A stretch of DNA of 64,000 nt from Kitasatospora sp. CB01950 (GCF_001905465.1 NZ_LISX01000006.1:186001-250000), one strand, 5' to 3'; positions 18,886 through 27,363 are shown, counted from the stretch's first letter. A program made the numbers and translations. Notes: a model not told the origin generated them from the letters alone.

Positions 18886-20537
18886 CGGAACGCAGAGAGA
18901 CCATGATCGTCATCGGCGCGGGCCTGGGCGGACTGTCCACCGGCTGCTACGCGCAGATGAACGGCTACCGCAGCACGATCGTCGAGATGCACGAGATCCC
19001 GGGCGGCTGCTGCACCGGCTGGGACCGCGGCGACTTCACCTTCGACTGCTGCATCAGCTGGCTGCTCGGCTGCGGGCCGGGCAACGAGATGCACCAGATC
19101 TGGCTCGAACTCGGCGCGCTGCAGGGCAAGCAGATGCGCCACTTCGACGTCTTCAACATCGTCCGCACCGCCCACGGCGAGGTGTACTTCTACTCCGACC
19201 CGGACCGGCTGGAGGCGCACCTGCTCGGCATCTCCCCCGAGGACGCCAGGACGATCCGCCAGTTCTGCGCCGGCCTGCGCAAGTTCCGTGCGTGCCTGGC
19301 GAGTTACCCCTTCCTCAAGCCGGTCGGGCTGATGGGCACGGTGGAGCGGTGGCGGATGCTGGCCGGCTTCCTGCCGTACTTCAACGTGATCCGGCGCTCC
19401 ATCGGCACCCTGATGACGGACTACTCGGCGAAGTTCCGCCACCCGCTGCTGAAGGAGGCGTTCAACTACATCCTGTACGAGCGCCACCCGGCCTTCCCGG
19501 TGCTGCCGTTCTACTTCCAACTCGCCTGCCACGCCGACCTTTCCGCGGGTGTCCCCGAGGGCGGCTCGCTGGGCCTGGCCCACTCGATCGAGCAGCGCTA
19601 CCGGCGGCTCGGCGGCGAGGTGCACTACAACGCCAAGGTGACGGAGGTGATCGTCGAGGAGGACCGGGCGGTCGGCGTGCGGCTCAGCGACGGGCGCGAG
19701 CTGCGCGCCGACATCGTGGTCTCGGCCGCCGACGGGCGCACCACCTTGATGGACTTCCTCAAGGGGCGCTATCTCGGCGACACCTACCGGGAGTTGTACA
19801 CCAGCACCATCAAGCAGCCCGGCATGGTCTTCCCCGGCTACGTCACCGTCTTCCTCGGCCTGCGCCGCCCCTTCCTCGCGGGCGAGCCCTGCACCACCTA
19901 CCTGCTGGACGAGGAACGGGCCGCCGCGCTGACCGGCATCCGCCACCCCAGCATCAACGTGCAGTTCCGCAGCCGGCACTACCCCGAACTGTCGCCCGCC
20001 GACTCGACGGTGGTCTACGCCAGCTACTTCTGCGACATCGCCCCCTGGCGGGCCCTGAGCAACGGCCCGGAGCAGCAGAGCCGGATGCGCCGCGGCGAGG
20101 AGCTGCACACCCTGCCCACCGGGCGCGGCCGCGCCTACCAGACCGCCAAGCGCCAGGCTCGGGACACCATCGTGGACTTCCTCGACCAGCGCTACCCGGG
20201 CCTGAAGTCGGCCGTGGCGGTCAAGGACGTCTCCACCCCGCTCACCCAGGTCCGCTACACCGGCAACTACGACGGCACGGTGCTCGGCTGGCAGCCGTTC
20301 GTCACCAGCGGCGAGACGCTGGAGGAGGAGATGAAGCGCAACGGCCCGACCCTGCCGGGCCTGCGGAACTTCTACCTGTCCGGGGTGTGGGCGACCACCG
20401 GCGGCCTGATCCGGGCCGCCGCGGCCGGCCGCCACGTCATGCAGTTCATCTGCCGCGACGACGCGCGGGAGTTCCGGGCCGAGATCGACCGCAACGCGCC
20501 GCCGCCCACCCATCTCGTCGTTCCCGTAGGCCGTTGA
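18882..20537 (+). CDS. ftdD: FAD-dependent phytoene desaturase-like PTM cyclase 2
   Basis: A 551-residue paralogue of the preceding gene, joined to it by an ATGA overlap. The N-terminal FAD fold is MIVIGAGLGGLSTGCYAQM, then IPGGCCTGWDRG, and the C-terminal cofactor segment is FYLSGVWATTGGLIRAAAAG. PTM clusters that make 5-5-6 ring systems carry two such oxidoreductases plus an alcohol dehydrogenase, whereas ikarugamycin (5-6-5) uses one plus the dehydrogenase. The gene set here therefore fits a tricyclic PTM, with the ring pattern undecided. A 13-base gap with GAGGAGAG leads to the next gene. Confidence 0.92.
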   Translation: MTERRETMIVIGAGLGGLSTGCYAQMNGYRSTIVEMHEIPGGCCTGWDRGDFTFDCCISWLLGCGPGNEMHQIWLELGALQGKQMRHFDVFNIVRTAHGEVYFYSDPDRLEAHLLGISPEDARTIRQFCAGLRKFRACLASYPFLKPVGLMGTVERWRMLAGFLPYFNVIRRSIGTLMTDYSAKFRHPLLKEAFNYILYERHPAFPVLPFYFQLACHADLSAGVPEGGSLGLAHSIEQRYRRLGGEVHYNAKVTEVIVEEDRAVGVRLSDGRELRADIVVSAADGRTTLMDFLKGRYLGDTYRELYTSTIKQPGMVFPGYVTVFLGLRRPFLAGEPCTTYLLDEERAAALTGIRHPSINVQFRSRHYPELSPADSTVVYASYFCDIAPWRALSNGPEQQSRMRRGEELHTLPTGRGRAYQTAKRQARDTIVDFLDQRYPGLKSAVAVKDVSTPLTQVRYTGNYDGTVLGWQPFVTSGETLEEEMKRNGPTLPGLRNFYLSGVWATTGGLIRAAAAGRHVMQFICRDDAREFRAEIDRNAPPPTHLVVPVGR

Positions 20538-20550
20538 GGAGAGCAGCACT

Positions 20551-21606
20551 GTGCAGATCGCCAAGTGGGTCGTCCAGGAACACCTCGACGGAGTGCCCGA
20601 CGTCGACCGGGTGTACCGGAAGGTGGTCGAGGAGGTCGAAGTCGCCCTCGGGGACGAGGAGATGCTGTTCCGCACCCGCTACCTCTCGCTCGACCCGTAC
20701 CTCCAGGGCATCACCCTCGACACCCCGCTCGGCGACCTGATGGGCGGCGACGCCGTCATGGAGGTGCTGGCGGCCGGACCGCGTGCCCGGTTCGCGGTCG
20801 GCGACCTGGTGCAGGGCTACGGCGGGTGGTGCACCCACCTGATCGGCACCGGGGAGGCCCGGCCGTGGCAGACCGGGACCTTCCCGATGATCTTCCCGGA
20901 GTACCGGCGGCTCGACCCCGCGCACTACGACGAGGCACTGCCGGTGAGCACCGCGCTGGGCATCCTCGGCAGCCCGGGCATGACCGCCTGGGGCACGCTG
21001 ACCAAGTTCATGACCGTCCGCCCCGGTCACACCGTGCTGATCAGCGGCGCGACCGGCGCGGTCGGCTCGCTGTTCGGGCAGCTCGCGGTGCGGGCCGGGG
21101 CCCGCGTCCTCGGCACCACCAGCTCCGAGCAGAAGGCCGACTACCTGGCCGACCTGGGCATCGAGCCGCTGGTCTACCGGCACGGCGACGACCCCGAGCT
21201 GGTCGGCGAGCTGCTGGGCAAGGCCGCGCCCGACGGCATCGACCGGTACCTCGACAACCTCGGCGGGGCCGTCACCGACGCGGCGTTCGCCCTGCTGAAC
21301 GTGCACAGCGAGGTCGCGGTGTGCTGGCAGTGGGCCACCCAGGTCGGCAACGACCACACCGGGCCCCGGCTGCTGCCGTACATCCTGTTCCCGCGCACCA
21401 CCATCCGCGGCATCTTCGCGCCCGAGTGGTTCACCGAGCCCAACTGGGCGGCGCTCCGCGAGGAGGTCGGCGGCCTGGTCCGCAGCGGGGAGATCTTCTA
21501 CCGGCAGACCGTCCACCGCGGCTTCGACGCCGTCCCCACCGCCTACCGCAGCCTGTTCGGCACCGACCGCTCCCGCAACCGGGGCAAGGTCGTCGTCGAG
21601 CTCTGA
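20551..21606 (+). CDS. ftdE: NADP-dependent medium-chain reductase, PTM ring-closing ADH (IkaC/FtdE type)
   Basis: A 351-residue zinc-free medium-chain dehydrogenase/reductase of the leukotriene B4 dehydrogenase / prostaglandin reductase group. The Rossmann segment HTVLISGATGAVGSLFGQLA lies near residues 161-180, and DRYLDNLGGAVTDAA follows at about 230-244. The cysteine/histidine zinc ligands of classical ADHs are absent. In ikarugamycin the equivalent enzyme (IkaC) closes the last ring by reductive addition, and its position right after the desaturase-like genes matches PTM clusters. The start is GTG at 20551, preceded by GAGGAGAG. It ends 38 bases before the Rieske oxygenase, in the same operon. 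Confidence 0.9.
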   Translation: MQIAKWVVQEHLDGVPDVDRVYRKVVEEVEVALGDEEMLFRTRYLSLDPYLQGITLDTPLGDLMGGDAVMEVLAAGPRARFAVGDLVQGYGGWCTHLIGTGEARPWQTGTFPMIFPEYRRLDPAHYDEALPVSTALGILGSPGMTAWGTLTKFMTVRPGHTVLISGATGAVGSLFGQLAVRAGARVLGTTSSEQKADYLADLGIEPLVYRHGDDPELVGELLGKAAPDGIDRYLDNLGGAVTDAAFALLNVHSEVAVCWQWATQVGNDHTGPRLLPYILFPRTTIRGIFAPEWFTEPNWAALREEVGGLVRSGEIFYRQTVHRGFDAVPTAYRSLFGTDRSRNRGKVVVEL

Positions 21607-21644
21607 GCCGTACCGACCGACGTGTGCAACCGACAGGAGTAACC

Positions 21645-22841
21645 GTGCGACCGTCCCGGAAGTTCGGACAGGTCATCACTCGGGGCCCGACCCCCGGGGA
21701 CACCGCGCTGCCGCCCGCCCTGCCCTACCCCGACGGCTGGGCGGCGCTCGCGTTCGGCGCGGAGCTCCGGCCCGGCACCGTGCTGACCCGTCAACTCGCC
21801 GGGGAGGACGTGGTGCTGTACCGGCAGCGCGACGGCCGCATCCGCGCGATCCGCCCGTACTGCCCGCACCTGGGCGCCCACCTCGGCCTCGCCGAACTCG
21901 ACGGCAACGACCTGGTCTGCCCGTTCCACCGCTTCGCCTTCGGCCCCGACGGCCGCTGCGTGCGCACCGGCTACGGCACCCCGCCGCCCAAGGCCGCGCT
22001 GACGCAGCTGCCGGTGCGCGAGGTCAACGACGCCGTCTTCGTCTGGCGGCACCACGACGGCCGCGAACCGGACTGGGAGATCCCCGCCTGGCACACCCTC
22101 GGGAACCTGCCCGCCCGGCACGCCGCCTGGGAGATGGCCGGCTACGCGCAGGACGTCATGGAGAACGCCGTGGACGTCGGGCACTTCCAGACCCTGCACG
22201 GCTGGTCGCAGGGCGAACTCGCGGCGCCCGTCTCCTTCGACGGCGTCACCTTCCACGTCTCGATGCGCGTCCAGGAGCAGTTCCCGCTGATCGGACGGCG
22301 GCAGGTCGACATCGAGGTCGACGGCTACGGCCTCAGCTGCCTGCACACCGACATCCACACGCCCGCGCTCGGTCTGAAGATGTGCTCGCTGGTGATGGCC
22401 GCCATGACCGCGCCGGGCCGGATGCAGTTCCGGCAGGCCAGCCGCTTCCTGGTGACCGAGCCGGCCAGTCTGCCGCCGGGCCTGGCGCGGGCGGTGAGCC
22501 GGTCGGTGACCCGGCTGCTGGCCGGGCCGATGTTCAGGTTCAGCTGCGAGTTCACCGCCGCGGACTTCCCGATCTGGTCGACCAAGCAGTACCTGGCCCG
22601 GCCGCGGCTGGCGTCCGGGGACGGCCCGATCGGCCCGTTCCGGCGCTGGTCGCGGCAGTTCTACCCGCCGGTCTCCACCGGGCCGCTCCCGCTGCCCGCC
22701 ACGCCGCTCGCCCCCGTCGCCCCCGTCGTTCCCGTCACCCCCGCCGTTTCCGTCACCCCCGCCGTTTCCGTCGTTCCCGTCGTTCCCGAAGGAGGACACC
22801 AGAATGGCCAGACCACCCGAACCGGGCACGCCCGCCCCTGA
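21645..22841 (+). CDS. Rieske non-haem iron oxygenase (cholesterol desaturase / KshA-like)
   Basis: A 398-residue Rieske oxygenase. The [2Fe-2S] ligands are Cys73-x-His75 (PYCPHLGAH) and Cys92-x2-His95 (VCPFHRF). The mononuclear iron site is Asp177-His180-His185 within ENAVDVGHFQTLHGW, the pattern of the Neverland/DAF-36 and KshA branch. The C-terminal ~40 residues are a low-complexity V/P/T tail coded by short repeats and look unstructured. The start is GTG at 21645 behind CAGGAG. The gene directly follows the PTM ADH and overlaps the next gene by 38 bases, so it belongs to the PTM operon. This is the slot where frontalamide-type clusters have a P450, so I infer a late hydroxylation or desaturation of the PTM skeleton. 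No dedicated ferredoxin or reductase is nearby. Confidence 0.9.
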   Translation: MRPSRKFGQVITRGPTPGDTALPPALPYPDGWAALAFGAELRPGTVLTRQLAGEDVVLYRQRDGRIRAIRPYCPHLGAHLGLAELDGNDLVCPFHRFAFGPDGRCVRTGYGTPPPKAALTQLPVREVNDAVFVWRHHDGREPDWEIPAWHTLGNLPARHAAWEMAGYAQDVMENAVDVGHFQTLHGWSQGELAAPVSFDGVTFHVSMRVQEQFPLIGRRQVDIEVDGYGLSCLHTDIHTPALGLKMCSLVMAAMTAPGRMQFRQASRFLVTEPASLPPGLARAVSRSVTRLLAGPMFRFSCEFTAADFPIWSTKQYLARPRLASGDGPIGPFRRWSRQFYPPVSTGPLPLPATPLAPVAPVVPVTPAVSVTPAVSVVPVVPEGGHQNGQTTRTGHARP

Positions 22842-23304
22842 CTTCGCCCTGCCCGGCCTGCACTTCGACGGCGAGACCGCGCACCGCCGCGAGTACCGCC
22901 TCTCCGACGCCAAGGGCAGCCCGCTGGTGCTGGCCTTCTACCCCGGCGACGACACGCCGGTCTGCACCCGCCAACTCTGCTCGTACAACAGCGAGTTGGA
23001 TCGGTTCGTCGGGATCGGCGCGACCGTCTGGTGCATCAGCGGCCAGGACCTCGACAGCCACGAACGCTTCGCCCGCCGCCGCGGACTGCGGCTGCCGCTG
23101 CTCACCGACGCGGGCGAGGCCGTCGCCAAGGCCTACGGCATCACCGCCCCGGGAATCGGCCTGCGCCGTTCCGTCTTCGTCCTCGACGCCGGCGGGGCCG
23201 TGCACTGGCGGCACGTGGCGCTGGCCGGTCTGACGTTTCGGCGACCCGACACGCTGCTCGAACAGCTCGCCCGGCTCAACTCCTCTCCGGCGGCGCGAAA
23301 CTGA
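22804..23304 (+). CDS. Peroxiredoxin, BCP/AhpC-TSA family
   Basis: A 166-residue thiol peroxidase of the bacterioferritin-comigratory-protein type. The active-site block is YPGDDTPVCTRQLCSYN, with peroxidatic Cys near residue 54 and a candidate resolving Cys five residues later; the thioredoxin fold continues with WCISGQD and GLRRSVFVLD. Translation starts at ATG 22804, inside the end of the Rieske gene, with GGAGG 8 bases upstream, so expression is coupled to the PTM operon. Likely role: removal of peroxide formed by the oxidases or uncoupled Rieske turnover. No PTM-specific chemistry is implied by the sequence. Confidence 0.9.
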   Translation: MARPPEPGTPAPDFALPGLHFDGETAHRREYRLSDAKGSPLVLAFYPGDDTPVCTRQLCSYNSELDRFVGIGATVWCISGQDLDSHERFARRRGLRLPLLTDAGEAVAKAYGITAPGIGLRRSVFVLDAGGAVHWRHVALAGLTFRRPDTLLEQLARLNSSPAARN

Positions 23305-23474
23305 ACACCTGGCTTCCGTCCGGCCCGCCCGGCGACGCCCGTCCGCCTTCGCGGGTGTTCCAAACGCGAGATGGATCACGGTCGGCGTTCACCCGCCGTT
23401 ACGTGCCGGCGGTTAGCTTGGTCCCCGTCCGCCGCCGATCCGCGCGGCGGGCGGGTCGCAGGAGGGGGCATCGG

Positions 23475-23912
23475 ATGAACGGAACCATGCGGAAGTCGGC
23501 CAAGGGCGCCGTCGCGATCGCCGCGGCCGCGGTGGCCGTGCTCGGCGCGACCGGCACCGCCTCGGCGAACACCACCCAGGGTCTGCTGGGCGGCCAGAGC
23601 CTCAACATCGGGGACTCGGTGGTCAGCAACAACAGCGGCAGCACCTGGTTCGAGCTGACGCTGCAGTCGGACGGCAACCTCGTCGAGTACCGCTGGGACG
23701 GGGGCAGCCGCCGGGCGTGCTGGGCGACGAACACCAGCGGGTCGGCCGCGCACCACGCCACCTACCAGACGGACGGCAACTTCGTGCTGTACACCCAGTC
23801 GGGGTCGGCGCTCTGGTCGTCGAGCTCCTCGGGCACGGCGGTCATCACCGTCAGCATCAACTCCAGCGGCTACCTGTACGTCGGGCAGAAGAAGATCACC
23901 AACGGCTGCTGA
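23475..23912 (+). CDS. Secreted bulb-type (B-)lectin domain protein
   Basis: A 145-residue exported protein. The N-terminus MNGTMRKSAKGAVAIAAAAV followed by AVLGATGTASA is a typical Sec signal with an ASA-type cleavage site near residue 33. The mature part has two mannose-lectin sites of the form QxDGNxVxY: LQSDGNLVEY and YQTDGNFVLY, plus LNIGDSVVSNN at the start of the first sheet. It should bind sugars outside the cell; antimicrobial or surface roles are known in the family. ATG 23475 has GGAGGGGG upstream and its own promoter space (about 170 bases after the peroxiredoxin). It converges on the decarboxylase gene with only 18 bases between stops. Confidence 0.88.
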   Translation: MNGTMRKSAKGAVAIAAAAVAVLGATGTASANTTQGLLGGQSLNIGDSVVSNNSGSTWFELTLQSDGNLVEYRWDGGSRRACWATNTSGSAAHHATYQTDGNFVLYTQSGSALWSSSSSGTAVITVSINSSGYLYVGQKKITNGC

Positions 23913-23930
23913 CGTCTTCCCCCCGGCCGG

Positions 23931-25286
23931 TCAGCGGCCGACCTCGCGGGCGCGGAAGTCGTCGACGGTCTCCCGGCGGATCAGCAGGCGCAGGCGGCCG
24001 TCGCGGACGGCGGCGACGGCCGGGCGGCCGACGTGGTTGTAGGTGGAGGCCATCGAGAGCTGGTACGCGCCGGCGGCGGGGACGGCCAGCAGGTCGCCCG
24101 GGCGCAGGTCGGCGGGGAGCGGGGCGTCGCGGGCCAGGACGTCGCCGGCCTCGCAGTGGCAGCCGACCACGTCGAACGGGCGGGTCGGGGCGGTGTCGGG
24201 GCGGCCGAGCGCGCGGACCGTGTAGGCGGAGCCGTAGAGCGCGGGGCGGGGGTTGTCGCTCATGCCGCCGTCGACGGCGGCGAAGGACCGTCCGTCGGCG
24301 GTGTGCTTCACGGACAGCACCCGGTACACGGCGACGGCCGCCGGGGCGGCGATCGCCCGGCCCGGTTCGACCGTCAACTTCGGCTCGGCGAGGCCGAGTT
24401 CGGCGCAGCGGGCGGCGAGGTGGGCGGTGATCGCGGCGGCGAAGGCGGCGGGGTCGAGCTCCGGGTCGCCGGGGAGGTAGCGGACGCCGTGGCCGCCGCC
24501 GAGGTCGAGTTCGGGCAGTTCGACGCCGTGCCGGTCGCGGATGAGGGCGAGCAGCTCGACCAGGCGGTCGAGGGCGGCGAGGTAGGGCCCGGTGTCGGTG
24601 ATCTGCGAGCCGAGGTGGCAGTGCAGGCCGGCCAGCCGGAGATCGGGTTGGGCGAGGATGCGGCGGACGGCCTCGGCGGCCTCGCCGGCGGCGATCGAGA
24701 AGCCGAACTTCTGCCCGTCGACGCCCGTCCGGACGGCGCGGTGGTGCCCGGCCGCGACACCGGGCAGCACGCGCACCAGGACGCGCTGCGGGGTGTCGGC
24801 GACGGTCAGGGCGGCCAGGCGGGGGATCTCGGCGAGGTTGTCGACGACGATCCGGCCGACCCGCAGGCGGCGGGCCAGCCGTAGTTCCTCCGGGGACTTG
24901 GCGTTGCCGTGCAGCAGGATCCGCTCGGGCGGGAAGCCCGCGGCGACGGCCAGGCGCAGTTCGCCGGCCGAGCAGACGTCCAGGCCGAGGCCCTCCTCGG
25001 CGATCCAGTCGGCCATCGCCGTGCACAGGAAGGCCTTCGCGGCGTACAGCACGTCGGCGTGCGGCAGGGCGCGGCGGTAGGCGCGGGCGCGGCGGCGGAC
25101 CTCGTCCTCGTCGAGGACGTACAGCGGGGTCCCGAAGCGGTCGGCGGCCTCCCGCAGGGCGACGCCGCCGAGCCTCGGCTCGCCGCCGTCGCGGCCGGTC
25201 GTGGCCGACGCGGGCCAGGGGCTGCCGAGCGGTACGGGCGCCGGGGCGACGGCGGTCTGCTGCGGGCGGTCGGACAGGGTGGTCAT
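23931..25286 (-). CDS. PLP-dependent decarboxylase, LysA-like (diaminopimelate/amino acid decarboxylase)
   Basis: A 451-residue fold-type III PLP decarboxylase. The PLP lysine is in LYAAKAFLC (about residue 84), with HCHLGSQI, the Gly-rich phosphate loop GGGHGVRYLPG, EPGRAI, the substrate/active-site Cys-Glu segment CHCEAGDVL and GAYQLSMASTYN, all in LysA order. The first ~45 residues are an Ala/Pro-rich extension before the domain. Housekeeping LysA normally sits beside hom/thrC or argS; here the gene lies 51 bases downstream of a 71-aa peptide gene in an accessory region, so it may be a secondary copy acting on an amino acid for a natural product. Substrate (DAP, Orn, Lys or another) cannot be fixed from sequence. 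ATG 25286 follows GGAGAACC. Confidence 0.88.
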   Translation of the reverse strand: MTTLSDRPQQTAVAPAPVPLGSPWPASATTGRDGGEPRLGGVALREAADRFGTPLYVLDEDEVRRRARAYRRALPHADVLYAAKAFLCTAMADWIAEEGLGLDVCSAGELRLAVAAGFPPERILLHGNAKSPEELRLARRLRVGRIVVDNLAEIPRLAALTVADTPQRVLVRVLPGVAAGHHRAVRTGVDGQKFGFSIAAGEAAEAVRRILAQPDLRLAGLHCHLGSQITDTGPYLAALDRLVELLALIRDRHGVELPELDLGGGHGVRYLPGDPELDPAAFAAAITAHLAARCAELGLAEPKLTVEPGRAIAAPAAVAVYRVLSVKHTADGRSFAAVDGGMSDNPRPALYGSAYTVRALGRPDTAPTRPFDVVGCHCEAGDVLARDAPLPADLRPGDLLAVPAAGAYQLSMASTYNHVGRPAVAAVRDGRLRLLIRRETVDDFRAREVGR

Positions 25287-25337
25287 CGCGGGGGTTCTCC
25301 TGCGTCCGGAGGGGAGGGGCGGTGCTGCGGGGTGCCG

Positions 25338-25553
25338 TCAGTCCTCGTAGTGCAGGGTGAAGCGGCAGTGTCCGGCGGCGGGGCGGCGGGGCGGCTCGGG
25401 CTCCCGGCGGGTGGCGGCGGCGGTGCCGGTGTCGGGGACGGAGTCGCGCAGCAGGCGGCGGAGCGCCGCGTCGTCGATCCGGGCCGGGCGTGCGGGGGCC
25501 GCGGGGGCTTCGGGGGCCGCGGGCGCTTCGGGGGCGAGTTGCAGGTCGGTCAT
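25338..25553 (-). CDS. Small hypothetical peptide, possible precursor or accessory to LysA-like enzyme
   Basis: A 71-residue protein that I do not recognise. It starts MTDLQLAPEAPAAPEAP, a low-complexity APEAP repeat, then has a short charged helix (DDAALRRLLRDSV), a Pro/Arg-rich linker and the compact tail HCRFTLHYED. ATG 25553 has GAGGGA 8 bases upstream. It is the first gene before the LysA-like decarboxylase on the same strand, with 51 bases between. The layout (acidic/helical leader-like part, then a short C-terminal core with Cys, His and Tyr) resembles a modified-peptide precursor, but no recognised RiPP enzyme is next to it. It could equally be a small partner protein. Confidence 0.6.
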   Translation of the reverse strand: MTDLQLAPEAPAAPEAPAAPARPARIDDAALRRLLRDSVPDTGTAAATRREPEPPRRPAAGHCRFTLHYED

Positions 25554-25851
25554 GGCGTGATCCCTCGGAAGGGGCGGGGGGAACCCTCGGACGGGTTCCG
25601 CCGGTACCTCCAGTTCACGCCCGCCGTCGGCCGGTCGCACCGGTTCTTGACGCGGCGGCTACACCGATCGGGTCTGCCCTGACGGGACGTTGACGTCCGG
25701 TCCCCGGGCCGCGTCAACGCGCCGTACGGATCGCACCCCGCCCGATCAGGAACGCATCAGGGAGGTGCCGCGGGCGGCGGCGGGCGGGGATAGCGTCACT
25801 GCTGCGCCCGCGAGCGGCGCGTCGTGTCCCGGCCGTTGTGTGGAGGATGCC
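25554..25851. other. Intergenic region, divergent promoters of peptide and SAV_915 genes
   Basis: 298 bases between two diverging genes. No protein or RNA gene is evident. A TTGACG at 25648-25653 followed by other TTGACG/GTTGACG motifs near 25690 could be -35 elements for the rightward gene. No strong operator palindrome was found. Confidence 0.35.
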
Positions 25852-26199
25852 GTGAAGCAGCAGCTGTACCCAGAGCTCTCGAAGCCTTCGGAACGCGTCC
25901 CGGCCGGACGGCTGGTGGTGCCCGTCCGGCCGGGCCCGGTGGGCCTCACGGTCCGCGTCTTCCGTACCCCTCTCGGTGACCGCACCGCGGTCGCCTTCTC
26001 CTCCGTGCCGCGGCTGGTCGCCGTGCTCGGGCCCGATCAGCCGTGGGTGGTGCTGGCCGAGCCCGCCGTGCGGGCGCTGTTCGCGCCGCTGGGCGTGACG
26101 GCGCTCACCGTCGATCCGCAGCTGGCCGCGCCCGCGCCTCGGCCGTGGCCGGCCCGCGCGGACCTGGCGCTCCCCCGGGAACGCTCGCGCGCCGCCTGA
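25852..26199 (+). CDS. SAV_915 family protein
   Basis: A 115-residue small protein of the streptomycete SAV_915 type. The recognisable core is RLVVPVRPGPVGLTVRVFRT followed by PLGDRTAVAF, PRLVAVLGPDQPWVVLAEPA and LGVTALTVDPQL. This matches what I remember of the family, whose function is unknown. There is no signal, membrane segment or catalytic motif. GTG 25852 is preferred because TGGAGGATGCC lies just upstream; longer in-frame starts have no ribosome site and would add a low-complexity leader. It stands alone, convergent with the CopC-like gene 13 bases away. Confidence 0.8.
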   Translation: MKQQLYPELSKPSERVPAGRLVVPVRPGPVGLTVRVFRTPLGDRTAVAFSSVPRLVAVLGPDQPWVVLAEPAVRALFAPLGVTALTVDPQLAAPAPRPWPARADLALPRERSRAA

Positions 26200-26212
26200 G
26201 CCGCGGGCGCCG

Positions 26213-26776
26213 TCACCTCGGGGCGCGCCGGAGGCGGGGGCGGCGGAGCATCAGCAGGACGGCGCCGGGGAGCAGGACGGCGTCGACGCAGATCAGCAGG
26301 AGGTTCCAGGCCCCGTCGATCGCGTGCTGGTGGGTCGTCCCGCCGTCGTCGGCGGGGGCGGCGACGGGGCGGGCCTCGGTCGGGGCGCCCACGCCGAAGG
26401 CGGTGGTGCCGGACACCTCACGGCCGCCGTCCAGGACGAGCCGGTAGGTGACCTGGTAGGTGCCGCGGGCGTTGATCCGGACCCAGGTGGCCACCCGGTT
26501 GCCGTCCAGCCGGGGCCGGCCTTCGGTGACGGGTTGGCCGTCGGGGGCGTTGACCTGGAGGAAGATCGAGCCGGGCCGGAAGTCGTCGCCGGAGAAGGTC
26601 AGCGCGACCTCGGCGGGGGCGTGGGTGAGGGAGCTGCCGTCGGCCGGGGTGATGCCCGACAGCCGGACGGGCTGTCGGGCACTGACCCAGAGGAGTCCGA
26701 CGACGAGCAGGACGGCCACTCCGGTGCCGAGGGCGACGGCGCGCTGGAACGGCCGCGTCGAGCCGGCGGTCGTCAC
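26213..26776 (-). CDS. CopC-domain protein, membrane-anchored at both ends
   Basis: A 187-residue protein with an N-terminal membrane segment (ALGTGVAVLLVVGLLWVS), a CopC-like beta-sandwich (GITPADGSSLTHAPAEVALTF, then WVRINARGTYQVTYRL and G..VSGTTAFGV) and a C-terminal membrane segment (LLLICVDAVLLPGAVLLML). CopC domains bind copper outside the membrane or in the periplasm-like space, but the canonical N-terminal ligand histidine is not evident here because the domain begins after an anchor. The start GTG 26776 overlaps the stop of the histidine-rich membrane gene (GTGA), so the two are translated together. Inference: a small metal-handling pair. No CopD or copper ATPase is nearby. Confidence 0.75.
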   Translation of the reverse strand: MTTAGSTRPFQRAVALGTGVAVLLVVGLLWVSARQPVRLSGITPADGSSLTHAPAEVALTFSGDDFRPGSIFLQVNAPDGQPVTEGRPRLDGNRVATWVRINARGTYQVTYRLVLDGGREVSGTTAFGVGAPTEARPVAAPADDGGTTHQHAIDGAWNLLLICVDAVLLPGAVLLMLRRPRLRRAPR

Positions 26777-27363
26777 GCGGCCGCCACTGCCTCGTGGCGC
26801 TGGACGGCGTGCTGGCAGCTGCACGTCATCTCGGACAGCTCCTGCCGGTTCGGGCGCAGGTGGTAGTACATCGCGATCACCATCGGGATGAACACGATCG
26901 TGTTGTAGAACAGGTGCAACTCCACGCGGGGGAACACCAGTTGGAGCACCGAGGTGGGCACGGCCTTCCCGAACAGGAAGTGCCCGGTCTGGGCCTGGAG
27001 CAGCAGGAGCAGGTGCTCGATGTGGTGCCAGAACTGGATGCCCAGCGCCACCGTCCACCAGGTGCGGCCGCGTCCGACGAAGCCGGGGCGCAGCAGGAAC
27101 AGGCCGATGATCATGATCAGGGCGTAGCCGTAGTGCATCCACTCCGAGGTCACCAGCCACGGGAACTCCTGGCCGAGCAGGCCTCTGGCCTTCGGGACCG
27201 GTCGGCCGAGGCCCCAGATCTGGTAGGCCTGGGCGATGTGTTCGGCCCAGTGGGCGAGCACCACGACCATGAAGGTGTTCAGTGCGGCGCGGTGCGAGCT
27301 GTTGTTGAGTCGGGCGAGCAGCCCTTGCGGGGCGCGGCGGGACGGGGCGGTGTGTGTGGTCAT
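26773..27363 (-). CDS. Multi-pass membrane protein with paired HxxEH motifs
   Basis: A 196-residue membrane protein of unknown function. At least four hydrophobic segments are visible, near residues 29-47, 78-92, 103-123 and 155-172. Two of them carry the same motif: His38-x2-Glu41-His42 (AHWAEHIAQAYQ) and His113-His114-x-Glu116-His117 (WHHIEHLLLLLQ). Further His residues occur at 77, and Cys-x-Cys in the tail (TCSCQH). This is what one expects for a metal or haem site inside the membrane. It is first in a two-gene unit with the CopC-like protein (GTGA overlap), supporting a role in metal handling. ATG 27363 follows GGAGACCC. Confidence 0.75.
   Translation of the reverse strand: MTTHTAPSRRAPQGLLARLNNSSHRAALNTFMVVVLAHWAEHIAQAYQIWGLGRPVPKARGLLGQEFPWLVTSEWMHYGYALIMIIGLFLLRPGFVGRGRTWWTVALGIQFWHHIEHLLLLLQAQTGHFLFGKAVPTSVLQLVFPRVELHLFYNTIVFIPMVIAMYYHLRPNRQELSEMTCSCQHAVQRHEAVAAA

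Noticed and set aside
23931..25286. Housekeeping lysA
   Set aside because: No lysine/threonine genes are nearby and it pairs with a small peptide gene. It cannot be excluded without the rest of the genome.
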